From: Amphirosellinia nigrospora
Lineage: Eukaryota > Ascomycota > Sordariomycetes > Xylariales > Xylariaceae
Direction: 5' to 3'
Length of the DNA: 64,000 nucleotides
Assembly: GCA_004123355.1 (NCBI GenBank)
Contig: SCHM01000001.1
Span: 9,682,193-9,746,192 of the forward strand
This document shows positions 37,347-48,348 of the stretch, piece after piece. How positions within the stretch are numbered: position 1 is the stretch's first letter; the number at the start of each line of letters is the position of its first letter. The notes under the pieces are model-generated. The model had not been told where the DNA came from. It did no database searches and saw only the letters and a list, made by a program, of their open reading frames with translations. A program made the position numbers and the translations under genes.

Positions 37347-37989
37347 TTAAAAGTGGTTGAGAGGCGGCGGAGTCGACGCGGGCGGAGGAGTCAGCACGGG
37401 TGGAGGAGTCGGTACGGGTGGAGGAGGACGACGTCCGCGTTGGTAGCTATTTCCATCCTCATTGACAGGAGTTGGGCCATCCCGCCTGGCTCTAGTCTAT
37501 GACAAGCTCTCTTAGCATCTGGTATAGAAGAACAGAATATTCGCCGACCCTCACCTTTCCCTTTTGCCTCCGAGATGAACACCTCGATCTTCCCCATAAT
37601 TGGAATATATGAAGCATTGTATGCGGGTGACTGAGGACAACTAGTGTTAACAGTCTAATATTGCTGACCTAGTTTTATATGTTTGACCTCAAGCAATATC
37701 AGTCTAGTGAGTTGACAATGAGCTTCCGCCATATTGAAAGCGGCTCGCTTTTATATCTTCGGATTTCCGCAGCTGTGTAACGACGTGTAATGGGGTACAC
37801 AGCCCGCACCTTTGAGAAACCCTTCTTTGCGGCTTCCGCATCTTCCTCATTGGACTTCATACGCAATACCGTAGCGATCAAGATATTTGTTTGCCTGTCT
37901 CGACAACATGGATTCACATTGTGACTGTTTGTTGACCGGAATTTAAAGCAGTGGTTCCACGTATTGTTGTTTGATAGCAAAGCTGACAT
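37347..37989 (-). CDS. Hypothetical protein with proline-rich C-terminus
   Basis: Tentative model. The upstream frame (from ATG 37989, MSALLSNNNTW) includes KKGFSKVRAVYPITRRYTAA. A downstream frame (MGKIEVFISEAKGKGEGRR, from 37597) carries IFCSSIPDAKRACHR. Shifting by one base near 37490 then gives GPTPVNEDGNSYQRGRRPPP and a repeated TPPPVL/TPPPAS tail that stops at 37347-37349. The in-frame 18-nt repeat and the same one-base shift direction as in the neighbours argue for real coding sequence. How the two halves join, by intron or as separate genes, is unclear. No family recognised. Confidence 0.35.
37363..37425 (-). repeat. 18-bp minisatellite, about 3.5 units
   Basis: Units start at 37363, 37381, 37399 and 37417 (last partial), for example GGTGGAGGAGTCGGTACG. 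On the minus strand they encode a Thr-Pro-Pro-Pro-x-x hexapeptide repeat. Confidence 0.8.
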
Positions 37990-38763
37990 TCGACAGGGTT
38001 ACAAGTGTGACTTCGGCCATCGAGTCACCTACCCGCTATTGTAGACGGCAAGATAGGCGATTAGAGTCGTACATGGTGATTTTATAAAGCAACGAGTCAC
38101 TAGCAAACAGCTACGCATTATTTTAGAGGATGGAAAGTTGCCCCATGTCATGTTTCGGCTCGACTCCATTGATCAATATTCTGGCTTCTTATAGGCACTT
38201 GTTGTAATCCATGATCATGCGAACGCCATACAACCCTTGCAATGAAGGATACACACACCAATTTCTTAACTAAATTATTGACTTGGTTATACTCTTTAGT
38301 TACAACCCATGAACCACATTCTTTTGGTCTGACCCGGTGGCCAAAAGCCAGCACCTTGGTTCCGCTGCTATTTGAACCAAGCCCTTATGTTTAAGTGATA
38401 ACCTCTTAGGAGCCTGTAAGGTCTCTAGTCTCATATTTCTCTCTTCAATGTAACCTCGTCTTCAACCTTTACTTATGACAGACTCACGTCCGGTCCTGGG
38501 CTTCCTCGAGAGTAGTCCGTACTGCATGAGGCTTCATTAATTAATCAACACCCATCCTACCTCTTCTACATCTCTTAGCCTTTAAGGGAGGGGTCGGCAG
38601 GTATCGGTTTCTGATAACTCTGGATTGGTATTGGTTATGTTCTGCGGCTTGTCCGTGTAAAATGGCGCAAGTATACACCCTTCTTAGAGATGCAGTAAAA
38701 TGTTAAGTAATCATTGAGGATTGATTTATATGGAATTACGAAAAAAATAAGTAAACTTCTAAA
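37990..38763. other. Intergenic, no gene seen
   Basis: About 770 bp between the hypothetical minus-strand gene and the tRNA; nothing recognised. Confidence 0.4.
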
Positions 38764-38835
38764 GGTCTCCCTGGGAATCGAACCCAGATTGGCGGAATCA
38801 GAATCCGCAGTGCTAGCCAATTACACCAAGAAACC
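38764..38835 (-). tRNA. tRNA-Gln (anticodon CTG)
   Basis: The 72-nt minus-strand sequence folds as a cloverleaf. The acceptor is GGTTTCT with GGAGACC (two G-T wobbles). The D stem is GTGT/GCAC with loop AATTGGCTA. The anticodon stem GCGGA/TCCGC encloses TTCTGAT, putting CTG at 34-36. The T arm is CTGGG-TTCGATT-CCCAG. There is no intron, and both internal promoter boxes appear intact. Confidence 0.93.
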
Positions 38836-39461
38836 CGTGAACTCTCGAGGGTGCGAAACCACCGTTGGGGAAATTTCTGGAGCCGTTGGTTATAAATTGA
38901 GCCGAAAGTTCCGCCAGGGTTTTTGATGGGTATGTGGCGTGGAAAAGTGGCTGTGGTGGCTTGCCCTCCCATCCTAATACATCCTCTTTCTGGTCCATGT
39001 CGCGCCGAGAAAACATACACTACAATATACTAGCCAACGTCATAGAGCTACCTCAGCAATGGGAGCAAAGCATAGCCCAGTTGACACAGATGCTTTAGAA
39101 CTTTGAATGAAGACGCACTAGTTATGAGGACAACCGCCGGAGTCGGTGCGGACGCTCCGATCGGCCATGTACCGGAGAATGCCGATGACCCCTCTTATGC
39201 CCAAAGTGGATTGGGAGTCTCCGACTCCGATCTAGGTAACTCATAAATTCATGAAGGCGTTTATTACGTAAATGAGTTCTCTCGTATATGTATCATCGGC
39301 GAAAATATGTTTAGGAAACATGTCTGTGTCATCGTGGTGCCTAAGTTGTCTTGTGTGAAATGACGTGTTTCCCGACTTACTGCTGATGTTAGTGGAGATT
39401 GAATATTTGATATTTACATCGGCTTTTCATCAATCCCTACTTTCTCTTCATAAATGAGAAG
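38836..39461. other. Intergenic upstream of D-amino-acid oxidase
   Basis: About 630 bp; presumed promoter of the following gene. No defined site recognised. Confidence 0.4.
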
Positions 39462-40753
39462 ATGACTAAAATTGTCGTGATAGGGTATATAACTCATTCA
39501 TTCACCCCTAACTAAGTGTAGTTACTGACGCCTGATGGTAGTGCTGGTGTCACCGGCCTCAGTTGCGCCCTGAGGGTCCAAGAAGCTGGTCACAACGTGA
39601 CCATAGTCGCCAAGGACTTCCCCAGTGGTTTCGAGACGATTGATAGCGCAACACAAATCAATTTCACGTCACCTTGGGGCGGCGCACATAATCGTTTCAT
39701 TCTACCGCCCCCCGGTGCAGCGGCCGACAGCCAAGAGACGCGTGAGCATGCTATGTCGTTGTTGACATGGGAAGAAATGCGCGCATTGCATGATAAACAC
39801 CCTGAAGCTGGCATCACATTCATGAAGGCCTATGATTATTTCGAGGCGCCCGAGCCTGCTCAAACTACGCTCACCGAGGAAAAGGCGCGCAATGAGTTCG
39901 GTATGAAAGGGTTCAGATTTCACACGAAAGAAGAGTTGCCTGAGGGGGTAAAGCTGGGGTATGAGTATGACACTTGGTGTTTGAACCCAATGGTTTATTG
40001 TGCGTTCTTACTGCGGAGGTTCGCTTATAGGGGTGGTAAGATAGGTGAGTTTCCGAGTTTCCCTTTGCGCGCATGAATACGGTGCCCAGCTTTTACCGAA
40101 TTCGAGCTTCAGGCACTAAAACTATTGTAGTCAAAAGAGAAATTAGGGATCCTCTTGAAGTTTTCGAGATGAACGATCTAGCCCCCTTTGACGTCCTCAT
40201 CAATGCTTCAGGCATAGGTTTCGGTGACCATGATGTCTTTATTACTACAGGTCAGTGGATATCTTTATACGATACTGAAAGACGTTTCGCTTATTAAAAA
40301 ATAGGACAAACATGCCTTGTAGCTAATCCTTGCCCGGTCACGATCACGAGAATAAACGCCTCCGGAATGGGTTCTTTTAATGTTTCACGAAACTTCGAAG
40401 GCGGGACCATCATTGGAGGGACGAAGATTCCGAACTACTGGAACCCTCATCCTTCTCTTGAGCTGAGAGAAAAGCTATTGAGTAACTTCGCCGCCATGTA
40501 CCCTGATATTCTGGGGCCTGACGGCAAATTTACCGTCATCAAGGATATCGTTGGTAGACGGCCAACTCGCAAGGGTGGCATGCGACTCGAGAAGGAGATT
40601 TCACAGGGTGATAAATGCATCATTCATGCATATGGCTTGGGTGGACGAGGGTATGAGCTGAGCTGGGGCGTCGCAGATAAGGTGGGAAAGCTACTTGCTT
40701 CGCATATTGAGTCCAGTGGTGCCGCGCTCGATAGAAGGCAGGCCAAGATCTGA
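39462..40753 (+). CDS. D-amino-acid-oxidase-like FAD enzyme, putative peroxisomal
   Basis: Four exons join without any frame break into 370 residues: 39462-39484, 39542-40044, 40113-40250 and 40305-40753, with introns of 57, 68 and 54 nt. The first splice builds the Rossmann motif MTKIVVIGAGVTGLSCALRV (FAD ADP-binding, GxGxxG). Later features typical of the family are SPWGGAHNRF, INASGIGF and GQTCLVANP, and near the C-terminus HAYGLGGRGYELSWG, the second FAD-contacting segment. The family oxidises D-amino acids to keto acids, ammonia and hydrogen peroxide. The C-terminus RRQAKI ends in AKI, which resembles a PTS1 peroxisomal signal. D-aspartate specificity cannot be excluded. Convergent with the next gene. 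Confidence 0.9.
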
Positions 40754-41071
40754 GAAGTACCCAAACATACCACGTCTCTCTATACCTCGTCTTGAGGTAC
40801 GACCTCGAGAGACCCTGAAGGGGGTATTAAGAAGAACGAGATTCAGCGGGGGGCTCATATTCGGCCGATTGGTTCACTATTTGGGTCATACTTGGGTCTA
40901 ATTGTGTTACAGCGTTTCCGCGCTACACCCTTGATCATACTTGATCAGCCGTGTTTGGAAAGATGTAATAATAAATATTCCAGAGCACAGCGAAATGAGT
41001 CCTCCCTTGCTCTATATGGTGGTACATGCGTGGTACACGCCTTCTTCTATGCTCTTGCGACAATTCACAGC
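40754..41071. other. Short convergent intergenic region
   Basis: 318 bp between the two stop codons; must contain both 3' ends. No recognised gene. Confidence 0.45.
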
Positions 41072-42358
41072 TTATAACTTAGCTGTCGGTTTTGCTTTGG
41101 CCTTCGCCGTCTTAGTCTCCTCCTTGAACGCCAAATCTCCCAGAATCTCTTCCGAACCGCCTCCGACAACCATCATCCTGAGGTCCCGATTAATCTGTTC
41201 AACACGCCCACCACCACCGGGGCCACCGCGCTGATACGCAACGCCGCCCATGACCTGCTGTGCCTCCCGGGCCGCAAGCTCAAGAATGCGCCCGCCCGAA
41301 ATCTTGGCCATGGCAATCGGCCCAGCGATATCTCTACTCTGCCAACCGTGTTTCTGGACATGGTAAGCGATCTGCTCGAGGCGAGCCCAGTGCGCCTCAA
41401 CCTCACGGGCGATGTTAATCAATTTATGCCGGATGACTTGGTGGTTGATGAGCGGGACCCCGAACGTCTCGCGCTCATACGCGTAAGCTAGGGCTGTAGT
41501 CAGACACGTGCGCGCCTTGCGATTGCACCCTATGGACAATACAAAGCGCTCGCTGTTGAAGTTTTTCATGATGTACATGAAACCCGCGTTCTCGGCGCCG
41601 ATCAGGTGGTCGGAGGGAACCTTGACATTTTCCATCCGCACCCAGCTCGCGCCGCCCGCGTTCTGTCCGCTGTTCGGGATCTTCTGCACCGAGACGCCCG
41701 GTAGCGAGAGCGGGATCGCGAGGAGCGAGATGCCGCCGAAGCCAGGGCCCCCTGTCCTCACGGCGGTCGTCATATGCGTCGCCCATTGACTCCCCGTGAT
41801 CCATTTCTTGGTGCCGTTCACGACGTAGTGCGCGCCGTCGGCGCTCCGTTTCGCCGTCGTTTTTAGATTACTCACGTCGCTCCCTCCACTCGGCTCCGTG
41901 ATCCCGAGGCAGAAGTTTGTCTGTCCTGTGAATAGCCCCGGCACCCAGCGCTTCTTCTGGGCTTCCGAACCATAGTTGAGGATAGGCGGGAGACCAATCA
42001 CATTTGCGCCTCGCGAAAGCGCGATCGATACGCCGCCCTCGACGCGCGACGACTCATCACTCAGGATCATGCGATGAAATATATCTAGCTCATCGATCGG
42101 GATCCCAGCTATCGTGTCAAGCCCAGCCGGTCGGTATTCCTTCGGGACGTCGAGCAGCGCTAGGCCAGACTTAAGGTACGAGACCTTAGCTGATTCCGGG
42201 CAATCTCCCTTTTCTTCCCATTCTAGCATGTGGGGAATGACATGTTCGTCGAAGTACTGCCGCGCGTAGGCTTGCAGCTTCCGGTGCGAGTCGTTGTAGT
42301 AGGGTGATTCTAATGACCCTTGCCACGCCGGCTCAGCCCAAGGCAATGCTTGCTCCAT
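41072..42358 (-). CDS. Acyl-CoA dehydrogenase family protein, putative peroxisomal
   Basis: Single intact exon of 428 codons from ATG 42358 (MEQALPWAEPAWQ). Features in order: helical N-domain; NYGSEAQKKRWVPGLFTG; FCLGITEPSGGSDVSNLKT, the acyl-CoA dehydrogenase signature at the FAD site; VNGTKKWITGSQWATHMTTA; then the C-terminal helical domain with ERETFGVPLINHQVIRHKL and QQVMGGVAYQRGG. Uses FAD to desaturate acyl-CoAs. The catalytic base lies in a Glu/Gly-rich stretch (VGGGSEEILGDLA) whose exact residue cannot be fixed by eye. The protein ends KPTAKL, and AKL is a strong PTS1-type ending. Many fungal acyl-CoA dehydrogenases are peroxisomal or mitochondrial; this one is predicted peroxisomal. 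Confidence 0.92.
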   Translation of the reverse strand: MEQALPWAEPAWQGSLESPYYNDSHRKLQAYARQYFDEHVIPHMLEWEEKGDCPESAKVSYLKSGLALLDVPKEYRPAGLDTIAGIPIDELDIFHRMILSDESSRVEGGVSIALSRGANVIGLPPILNYGSEAQKKRWVPGLFTGQTNFCLGITEPSGGSDVSNLKTTAKRSADGAHYVVNGTKKWITGSQWATHMTTAVRTGGPGFGGISLLAIPLSLPGVSVQKIPNSGQNAGGASWVRMENVKVPSDHLIGAENAGFMYIMKNFNSERFVLSIGCNRKARTCLTTALAYAYERETFGVPLINHQVIRHKLINIAREVEAHWARLEQIAYHVQKHGWQSRDIAGPIAMAKISGGRILELAAREAQQVMGGVAYQRGGPGGGGRVEQINRDLRMMVVGGGSEEILGDLAFKEETKTAKAKAKPTAKL

Positions 42359-43415
42359 TAGCTACTACGGTAAGCAACGGATACTTAGAAGAAGCGAGTT
42401 TTGAAAACGCGAAGTACGCTCTATTTGATATTCATTCCCGTTTGGGGAATTGGAGACTGATTGGTGGGGACGATAGGCGGGCCGAGGCATCTCCAATTTG
42501 GGATTAACATGGAGTGATTGGCCAAGTATAAGCATACTTGCCTGCGTTCTCGTCACAATAGTAATTCTAATCACTTTTGAAGTGAAAAAGTGCTTATGAG
42601 GAGTTAGTTATTATGTGTGAGAAGTAGGTGGTCTCATAAGTGAGTAAAGAATCCAAGGTGGTAATGTGGCTTTCCGGTAGTTGCTTCGCCAATTCTATCG
42701 TGTTTGTTTTGCCTGTCTACCTTACGTAGCACAGCCATGCTCAGTTATAGTATTAAATAGACTCTGAGCAATATGCCAGGTAGCCACATCCGTTTCGCTC
42801 CTCCTTAATTTTTTCTCGTAATCCGCCTCATTAAAACAGTATCGTTGTCTTGGCCTCTGGAAATCTTAGCTTTAGTAAGGTGGCAGTTTGCCCTTACACG
42901 GACTTTTGAAGTATACTTGCAAAATCCGCTATTTGATAATTTTATTGAACTTGAAGAAAGCTCTCTAGATAAACTCGAAAGGAGGTTGAACCCCAGCTTT
43001 GCTGAAACAGCCGGAACACCCGTTTCAACTACGTTCCCGAATAATGGAGCCAACAACATTGGTTCTAAATTCATGCTGCTGATAAAGCCTAGCACTGGGA
43101 TAGGTGTTTCTGAGACTGTCGAAAATGAACTCTCTCACTTACGGGAACTGGGTAGCTAGAAAGAGGAACAGCTCAGACTTGCTGCGGAGAGCGTTGCAGA
43201 CCCATGGAAGCTTATCTACCTCCTATACTGTTTCCCGCAAGGCAGATATGGGCCAGATGGGTCCGCGCGTACTCTCCGGGACTACACACGCGTTCTTGAA
43301 CTCTCTCCAAACCTAAAGTGAGCAGCACCCCAGCCCCAGCTGAATCTTTGCCCACCGCTAAGCCCAAGCTATATAAGAAATTTCAATAATACGTACTATT
43401 GGCCTTATTTGGGTA
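42359..43415. other. Intergenic, no gene seen
   Basis: About 1.06 kb with overlapping short open frames on both strands at 42,805-43,160, none recognisable. Includes the presumed acyl-CoA dehydrogenase promoter. Confidence 0.4.
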
Positions 43416-44680
43416 ATGGCTAGGTATTACAGAATCCGTCATCTGCATCCTTACTCTGTATTCTTAAGCCTGGGGGTTCGATTCCCTCATCGGCTATCAT
43501 TAACTTTTGTTTTTTTTGCCCTCCATTCTTTTCATTTTTTAAACCCTTTGAATGTTTTTCTTCTCCCTATATACTTGTTAGGTATTTTCTTATACAACCC
43601 TCCATCAGGAAAGACTATATATAACATCAACACAGACCGATCACTATTCGAGTTTCTCGACGCTTTCTACTACCACCAACACCGCCTTGAGTCGAACTCT
43701 TTCAATCTGCTTCGGTCTGCTTCGATCTATTCAGAGGAGGCTAAGAAGAGCGAGGGCACGTTCATATGTCAAGAAAGTGCCTGTCACACGGACCTTGGTC
43801 AGTGCGCAATACAGTGCCACACAGGGTCCCATACGGAGCTCGCGAAATACTACCCTACGAGGCTGAGGCAGTCGTACGAAGTTATCGTGAGTCTCAGAAG
43901 CAGATACCGAGCTGAACTCGAACCCGAAACACTCGCCTCACCGGCTACAGAGGTCTTACCTTTCGGTGCCGGAGAGGAAAGGAAGGGAAAGGAAAGGCAA
44001 GGAAAGGAAGGGAATTCTGAGCATAAAAGGACTCGAATTCCCCTCCGAAGGGGACGGAAAACCTAGATCTATATGGCCCCTTTGGCACCATAGTCGTTTA
44101 TTACTCAAATTGAACCTATTCCAAGCCCTCAATCAGAGCCCTTGTGACAGTGCCCCTCATGTATAGCTTGCTGACAACATTTAGTTTCTACTTTCCAGTT
44201 CTAGCCTTGTTGACGTTCAAACGCACGAGCAAGCCTACGCCCCCAAGGCATGCATCTGTCTCCCACCACTCGACAAAATGGAACAAGACCCAGGGGCAGA
44301 ATACCACTACAAGCCTATACCGTCACCGTACAACCCCCTATCGGAGAGAATTTCCTGACGCATTATTTCCTGAGCCCGTCCTGTATCGACCCGAGGCAGA
44401 CATGGGCTCTTGCCCAGGTGCCTAAGCGCACGTCCGGAAGGCTAAAAGGGGCTTTCACTCCGCCGAGGAGGGCTGGGGAATCTATTTTCGAGAAAGCTGG
44501 AACTGGCCTGCGATTTGGTCCTTGATGTTTGGGCTATTTATACTACCTAGCTTTATATTCTTGCTCATTAGGACTATCTATAAGGGCGACATCCAAGGTG
44601 CTTCCAGCATCGCCAGCTACTGGATTGCAGGCGGTGCGTTGTTCTTGGGATGTGTCTCTATTAGGAACTGGGGAATATAA
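43416..44680 (+). CDS. Fungal-specific membrane protein with C-terminal transmembrane pair (fragmentary)
   Basis: The secure part is the 3' end. PPIGENFLTHYFLSPSC and AQVPKRTSGRLKGAF read in one frame. After a one-base shift near 44465 come AEEGWGIYFRESWNWPAIWS, the hydrophobic segment FGLFILPSFIFLLI and DIQGASSIASYWIAG with a second span, stopping at 44678-44680. This pattern (PxGxx-L, then PKRT, then EGWGI-F-E-W, then two spans with DIQGA between) occurs in a lineage-specific family of uncharacterised Pezizomycotina proteins. The upstream 43416-44066 frame contains INTDRSLFEFLDAFYYHQHR, which fits the same family, but the middle is not continuous. The 5' end is uncertain; the ATG at 43416 overlaps a tRNA-like T arm and may not be the true start. 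Function unknown. Confidence 0.45.
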
Positions 44681-44714
44681 CGGGCCATCCCACTACTGCC
44701 CTGAAGCTAAAGTA

Positions 44715-46758
44715 TCAAGCATTGAAGACTAGCGCTGATAAAACTGAGCTTATTCGGTCGTCGCTTTCGGAGGTTCCGTTGTAGCCGGGCTGGTTTGAAT
44801 AATACTGCTCGTCTCTCTCCCTAAGATAAGTTTTTGTCATATCTAGCAAGTCCTGCGGCTCAGGTCGGTCCTTATTATCAACGGCAAGACAAGCGCATAT
44901 CAAGGCGCGCAAGCGTCCGTCCAACCAAGGGAATGGGTGATTTCCGTCTTGCTCATCAATGAGGATATGCGCATAAGTACGGAATTTAGGCGATGCGGGA
45001 CTTTCTTGAAAGTTCTTAGATATTTGTTTATTAATAGACATCAGGACTGCGGTATCATGATCAAGGGTGATAAATAAGATCATGACCTGGACAGAAAGAA
45101 AGAGATGGGTTAGTTAGTGGGAACATATAAAAGGGGAGGGGAGTACGCACGCAACCTATTACCTCGTGGAGATTGTAGCAAATGGCACGACGATTCGCCT
45201 CTCTATTTCACAAGGAATACGTTAGCTAATGAGGGCGGCCGTTTAGAGGTAGATGAGTAGGTAAGGTTTAACTCACGCATCATCTCCGTACTTTTCCATC
45301 TCCCCAAGGTCAATTAGATGCAAAATTGGCGCAACTACAATATAAAATTAGTGCTCCCTATTAAAGAACCCTTCTAGGTAAACGATGAGGAGGGGATGCT
45401 TATAAACCTTCCCTCGAGTCGCTGTGTTGGTAAAAGGGGATATATCCTTCAGGTATTGCTTACGCGCGTGTTCTGACCCAGGGTCTTCCGATAGTAAGTC
45501 TCCCAACATAACTGTTAAGTTTCAGTGAGCTTTTAATTAGACAATTTGATATGACTTAAAGACCGTTTACTCACTGTTCCCTACAGAAAAATCATCAAGG
45601 AAGAGGTCTCGATGCACAAGGGCGCCGTAAGCTGGCCCATTGACCTCCTCTAACACTGGCTGAGGATTTTCTCCGTTCGGCTTCCTCGGAGGCCAACCCA
45701 TCGCGACAACCATCCGAACCACTAATACAGTGGTATTGCAGTTAGATGGTCTGCTGACCCTCAAACGTTTTGCCGGATGGTAAATGAACGTACAGCACAT
45801 GAAAAAGCTCCAAAGTAGTCGGTTCGGCAGTTGAATTTGTTGCTCGTGGGCTCGACGAACAAATGTCCCTACAGTCCCACTGCCTACTTGTAAGTCCTAG
45901 TGTAGCGTTAAAGCCGAGGGTTGAAAGTTGATTACTTCTCGATCCATTCAGTATATAGCCAAGTATCTACCTGCACTATTATGATACAGCTGGTTAATAT
46001 GAGTTGCTACAATAATTAAGTCGATACTAAAGATATTGCATTTCTAAGGTACGATTTTACTGTGCGTAATAGTGGCTGTTGTGTATAGAAGATGGGCTGG
46101 GGTAAGGATGTTTACTCCATAGGTTACTCACTCTGATGCCAGGGAGTATCCGGGAACGTTTGGGATAAAGGGTCATGTGGTATTTCCACGCCGGTAGCTA
46201 CATGCTTAGCCCATCGTAGAACCTGCCTCGTAGTTAAACGACTGTTCCATCTCACCAGCCTTCAACCATGGGGGCTGCGGTGAGAAGTGCTGTTCCTGAG
46301 GCCGTAAAGTAAAGGGGGTTGCAGGAAAACATACCTCTAGCATCGCCTTCTCATTCGGGAACGTGCTGGGGAAATTTATATCGTTCTGGAATCTGTCTTC
46401 ACTGCAGCAGGACTAATTAGTTAAATTGTACAAGGCTCTTAGAAAAGTTAGGCTGAGAGGATACTAGTTCGAACAGCGAACCCCACCTACAGACAATATA
46501 TCGAAAGCTGGGTTGCGAAGGTCCTGAAGTTCCGGGCACATTTGCCGGGTCCGAGCCTGATTGCGCAGAGGCAATAGGGCCAGAAGATGCCTTGTACTTG
46601 AGTTTCCATGTTATACCGAATTCTCCGCTCCCTATGACACCCTCTAGTTCAAAGCGTTGTTCTTTATCTTGTCTAAAATATGGGTCGAGAAGGGCTTGGA
46701 TACTAGCAATGTCGTGCCTATGAAAGTCGGGTAGGTTAGTCATTTTCGGATCTAACAT
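44715..46758 (-). CDS. Multi-exon protein kinase-like gene
   Basis: Exon 1 (about 46490-46758) carries GVIGSGEFGITWKLKYK, a glycine-rich ATP loop. Further exons can be traced: 46335-46401 (EDRFQNDINFPSTFPNEKAM); about 46132-46274 (RQVLRWAKHVATGVEIPHD); about 45787-45890 (AHEQQIQLPNRLLWSFFMC); a catalytic-loop exon starting near 45738 (VHRDLFLDDFSVGN); NIMLGDLLSEDPGSEHARKQ; HLIDLGEM, replacing the DFG of canonical kinases; and the last exon 44715-45071 (LRALICACLAVDNKDRPEPQ). HRD is present. The residue usually Asn in HRDxxxxN falls in LFLDD, so catalytic competence is unclear. At least one frame inconsistency occurs near 46240-46260. It belongs to the large set of fungal accessory kinases. 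It is convergent with the membrane-protein gene, 34 bp apart. Confidence 0.6.
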
Positions 46759-47708
46759 GTATTGGACTGAGACGGTCTCTATGCTACTAAACTAAGGATG
46801 ATGCTTTACAGATATAGAGTAATACAAACCAGGTTTTACTATCGCTATAAAATTAGACGCACCGACTATGTCCTGGAGCCAAGCTTCCCGCCATTTCATA
46901 GAGTCAAACTGCACAGTATTAATGAACATTAAAAGCAGTTGATTTTTTCGATTTCCATTTCGTTTCTATTTTTAATTAAACACATTTAGTGGAAATTAAC
47001 TATAATATGTCTGTCTGTATTGTAGATCCTTTGTGTCGAAAGCCGAGTGGCCCTTTATGGACGTTTCCGGTAAAGATTTATACCGTACGTACAAGGGAGC
47101 AGAACTAATAAGGACCACTCATAAAGCAAAAGCTATGTAGAGCCTTGTCGATACGACATTTCTCTCGAAAATAAAAACGACGCCGTTAATAGTCTAAGAG
47201 TATTAACGGTATATGTATTCACTTCTACGCGACAGCATTAAATAGAAGAGCGATGATAATTCGTTGGAGCCGTTACATTTCACATGGTGTAGCAAGGCCA
47301 ACATCTATGGTCGCTTTCTTAGCATGAGGGACAACTTTCTCCAGGAAGAGCGAGCTTCTCGAAACGTGCTTTCCCGCTAGTTCGAAAGATGCAGGGATAC
47401 TTGAGATGGAAACGCGGCAAATAGGTGATTGGCGGAGGAATTGACGCCGGCAGACTACACCGACTTGAAACGCTGACCGGGGAGCTTGCTGGCGTCAGCC
47501 GTTGAAATCCCCTCCATGCAGACTCTATGGACACAGAGGGGTTGTGATTCATAATGCAATGACTTTTCTCTTAACTCTAATCTCTTACTAGGAATCTAGT
47601 CGGGGCAACTAAAACGAGTAATACCTCTATCTATCTATCTATATGAAAATAAGATACCTGAGATCATAATACAGCCGTTTCCATACTTGTCCAAACTCGC
47701 TGAGTATA
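46759..47708. other. Intergenic, AT-rich
   Basis: About 950 bp; the part 46,900-47,250 is strongly AT-rich. A TATC tetranucleotide run lies near 47,630-47,640. No supported gene. Confidence 0.4.
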
Positions 47709-48348
47709 TTAGACAGTAACTTCCGTGGTGTCAATAGTAAAGTTCGCAGGGCCGACGTAGATCTGCGAGATGCTAGTACCGCCGTTTTGATACGTAAACT
47801 GATCTGAGGGAGCAGTGTCTAATGAGAAAAAAGTATTAGCAAGCGTTGAAGTCCTCCTTACAAGAGGGAAGCGAATCTTGAATGAGAATCAGACTCCGAA
47901 ACCCAAACTTACGCGAGCCGGTGATGTTGGTGCTAGCATCAAGCGCCGAGGTGACCGTCACAGTGAGCCGCCGTCGGCGATGGCGACGGCGTAAGCGAAG
48001 CTCGGGTCGAAGCAGCCCGTCAGGGGAAGGGCGGAAGGTTGTCCGGGCCATTGACCAGATTGCCGCAGATCGTCCCGTTGCTGCCGGGTGCGGCCGTAGA
48101 GGAATCACTCTGAAGCCGTATCTATGCGCGAAAGTTAGCGGAGTGATAGATATATTACACAAATGTAAGGGTATAGGTTGACCGAGAGCCGGGACTGTCG
48201 CGGATCAGAAAACTCACCCGCATTGGACGCTGTGAGGCGTGCACATTGCCGAAAAGCCGGATACGGCGTAGGTGACGGCCCGAGACTCCACAACCGAGCC
48301 AGAGGCCGTGGCTGCGAGGAGAGCACCGAGGAGCGCGTTGATTTGCAT
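47709..48348 (-). CDS. Small secreted cysteine-containing protein
   Basis: ATG 48348 begins a clear signal peptide (MQINALLGALLAATASGS). The mature part includes FSAMCTPHSVQCG, GTICGNLVNGPDN, TGCFDPSFAYAVAIADGG, VTVTSALDASTNITGS and, in the last exon, DQFTYQNGGTSISQIYVGPA. Exons 48218-48348, 47913-48121 and 47709-47818 have introns of 96 and 94 nt (GT-AG). Exon 2 needs three separate single-base additions (in CC, CCCC and near CTGTG) to keep these blocks in one frame; they sum to zero shift, so both splice phases still agree. The mature size of about 130 residues, four or more cysteines and secretion are compatible with an effector-type or cell-wall protein. No family was identified. Confidence 0.6.

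Noticed and set aside
42805-43316. Open frames downstream of the acyl-CoA dehydrogenase start
   Set aside because: Sense and antisense frames overlap, neither resembles a known protein, and no start context or intron supports them.
31724-44680. HET-C, GH45 and the membrane protein as one functional cluster
   Set aside because: Families, orientation and spacing give no evidence of a shared pathway. Ordinary fungal gene neighbours explain the arrangement.
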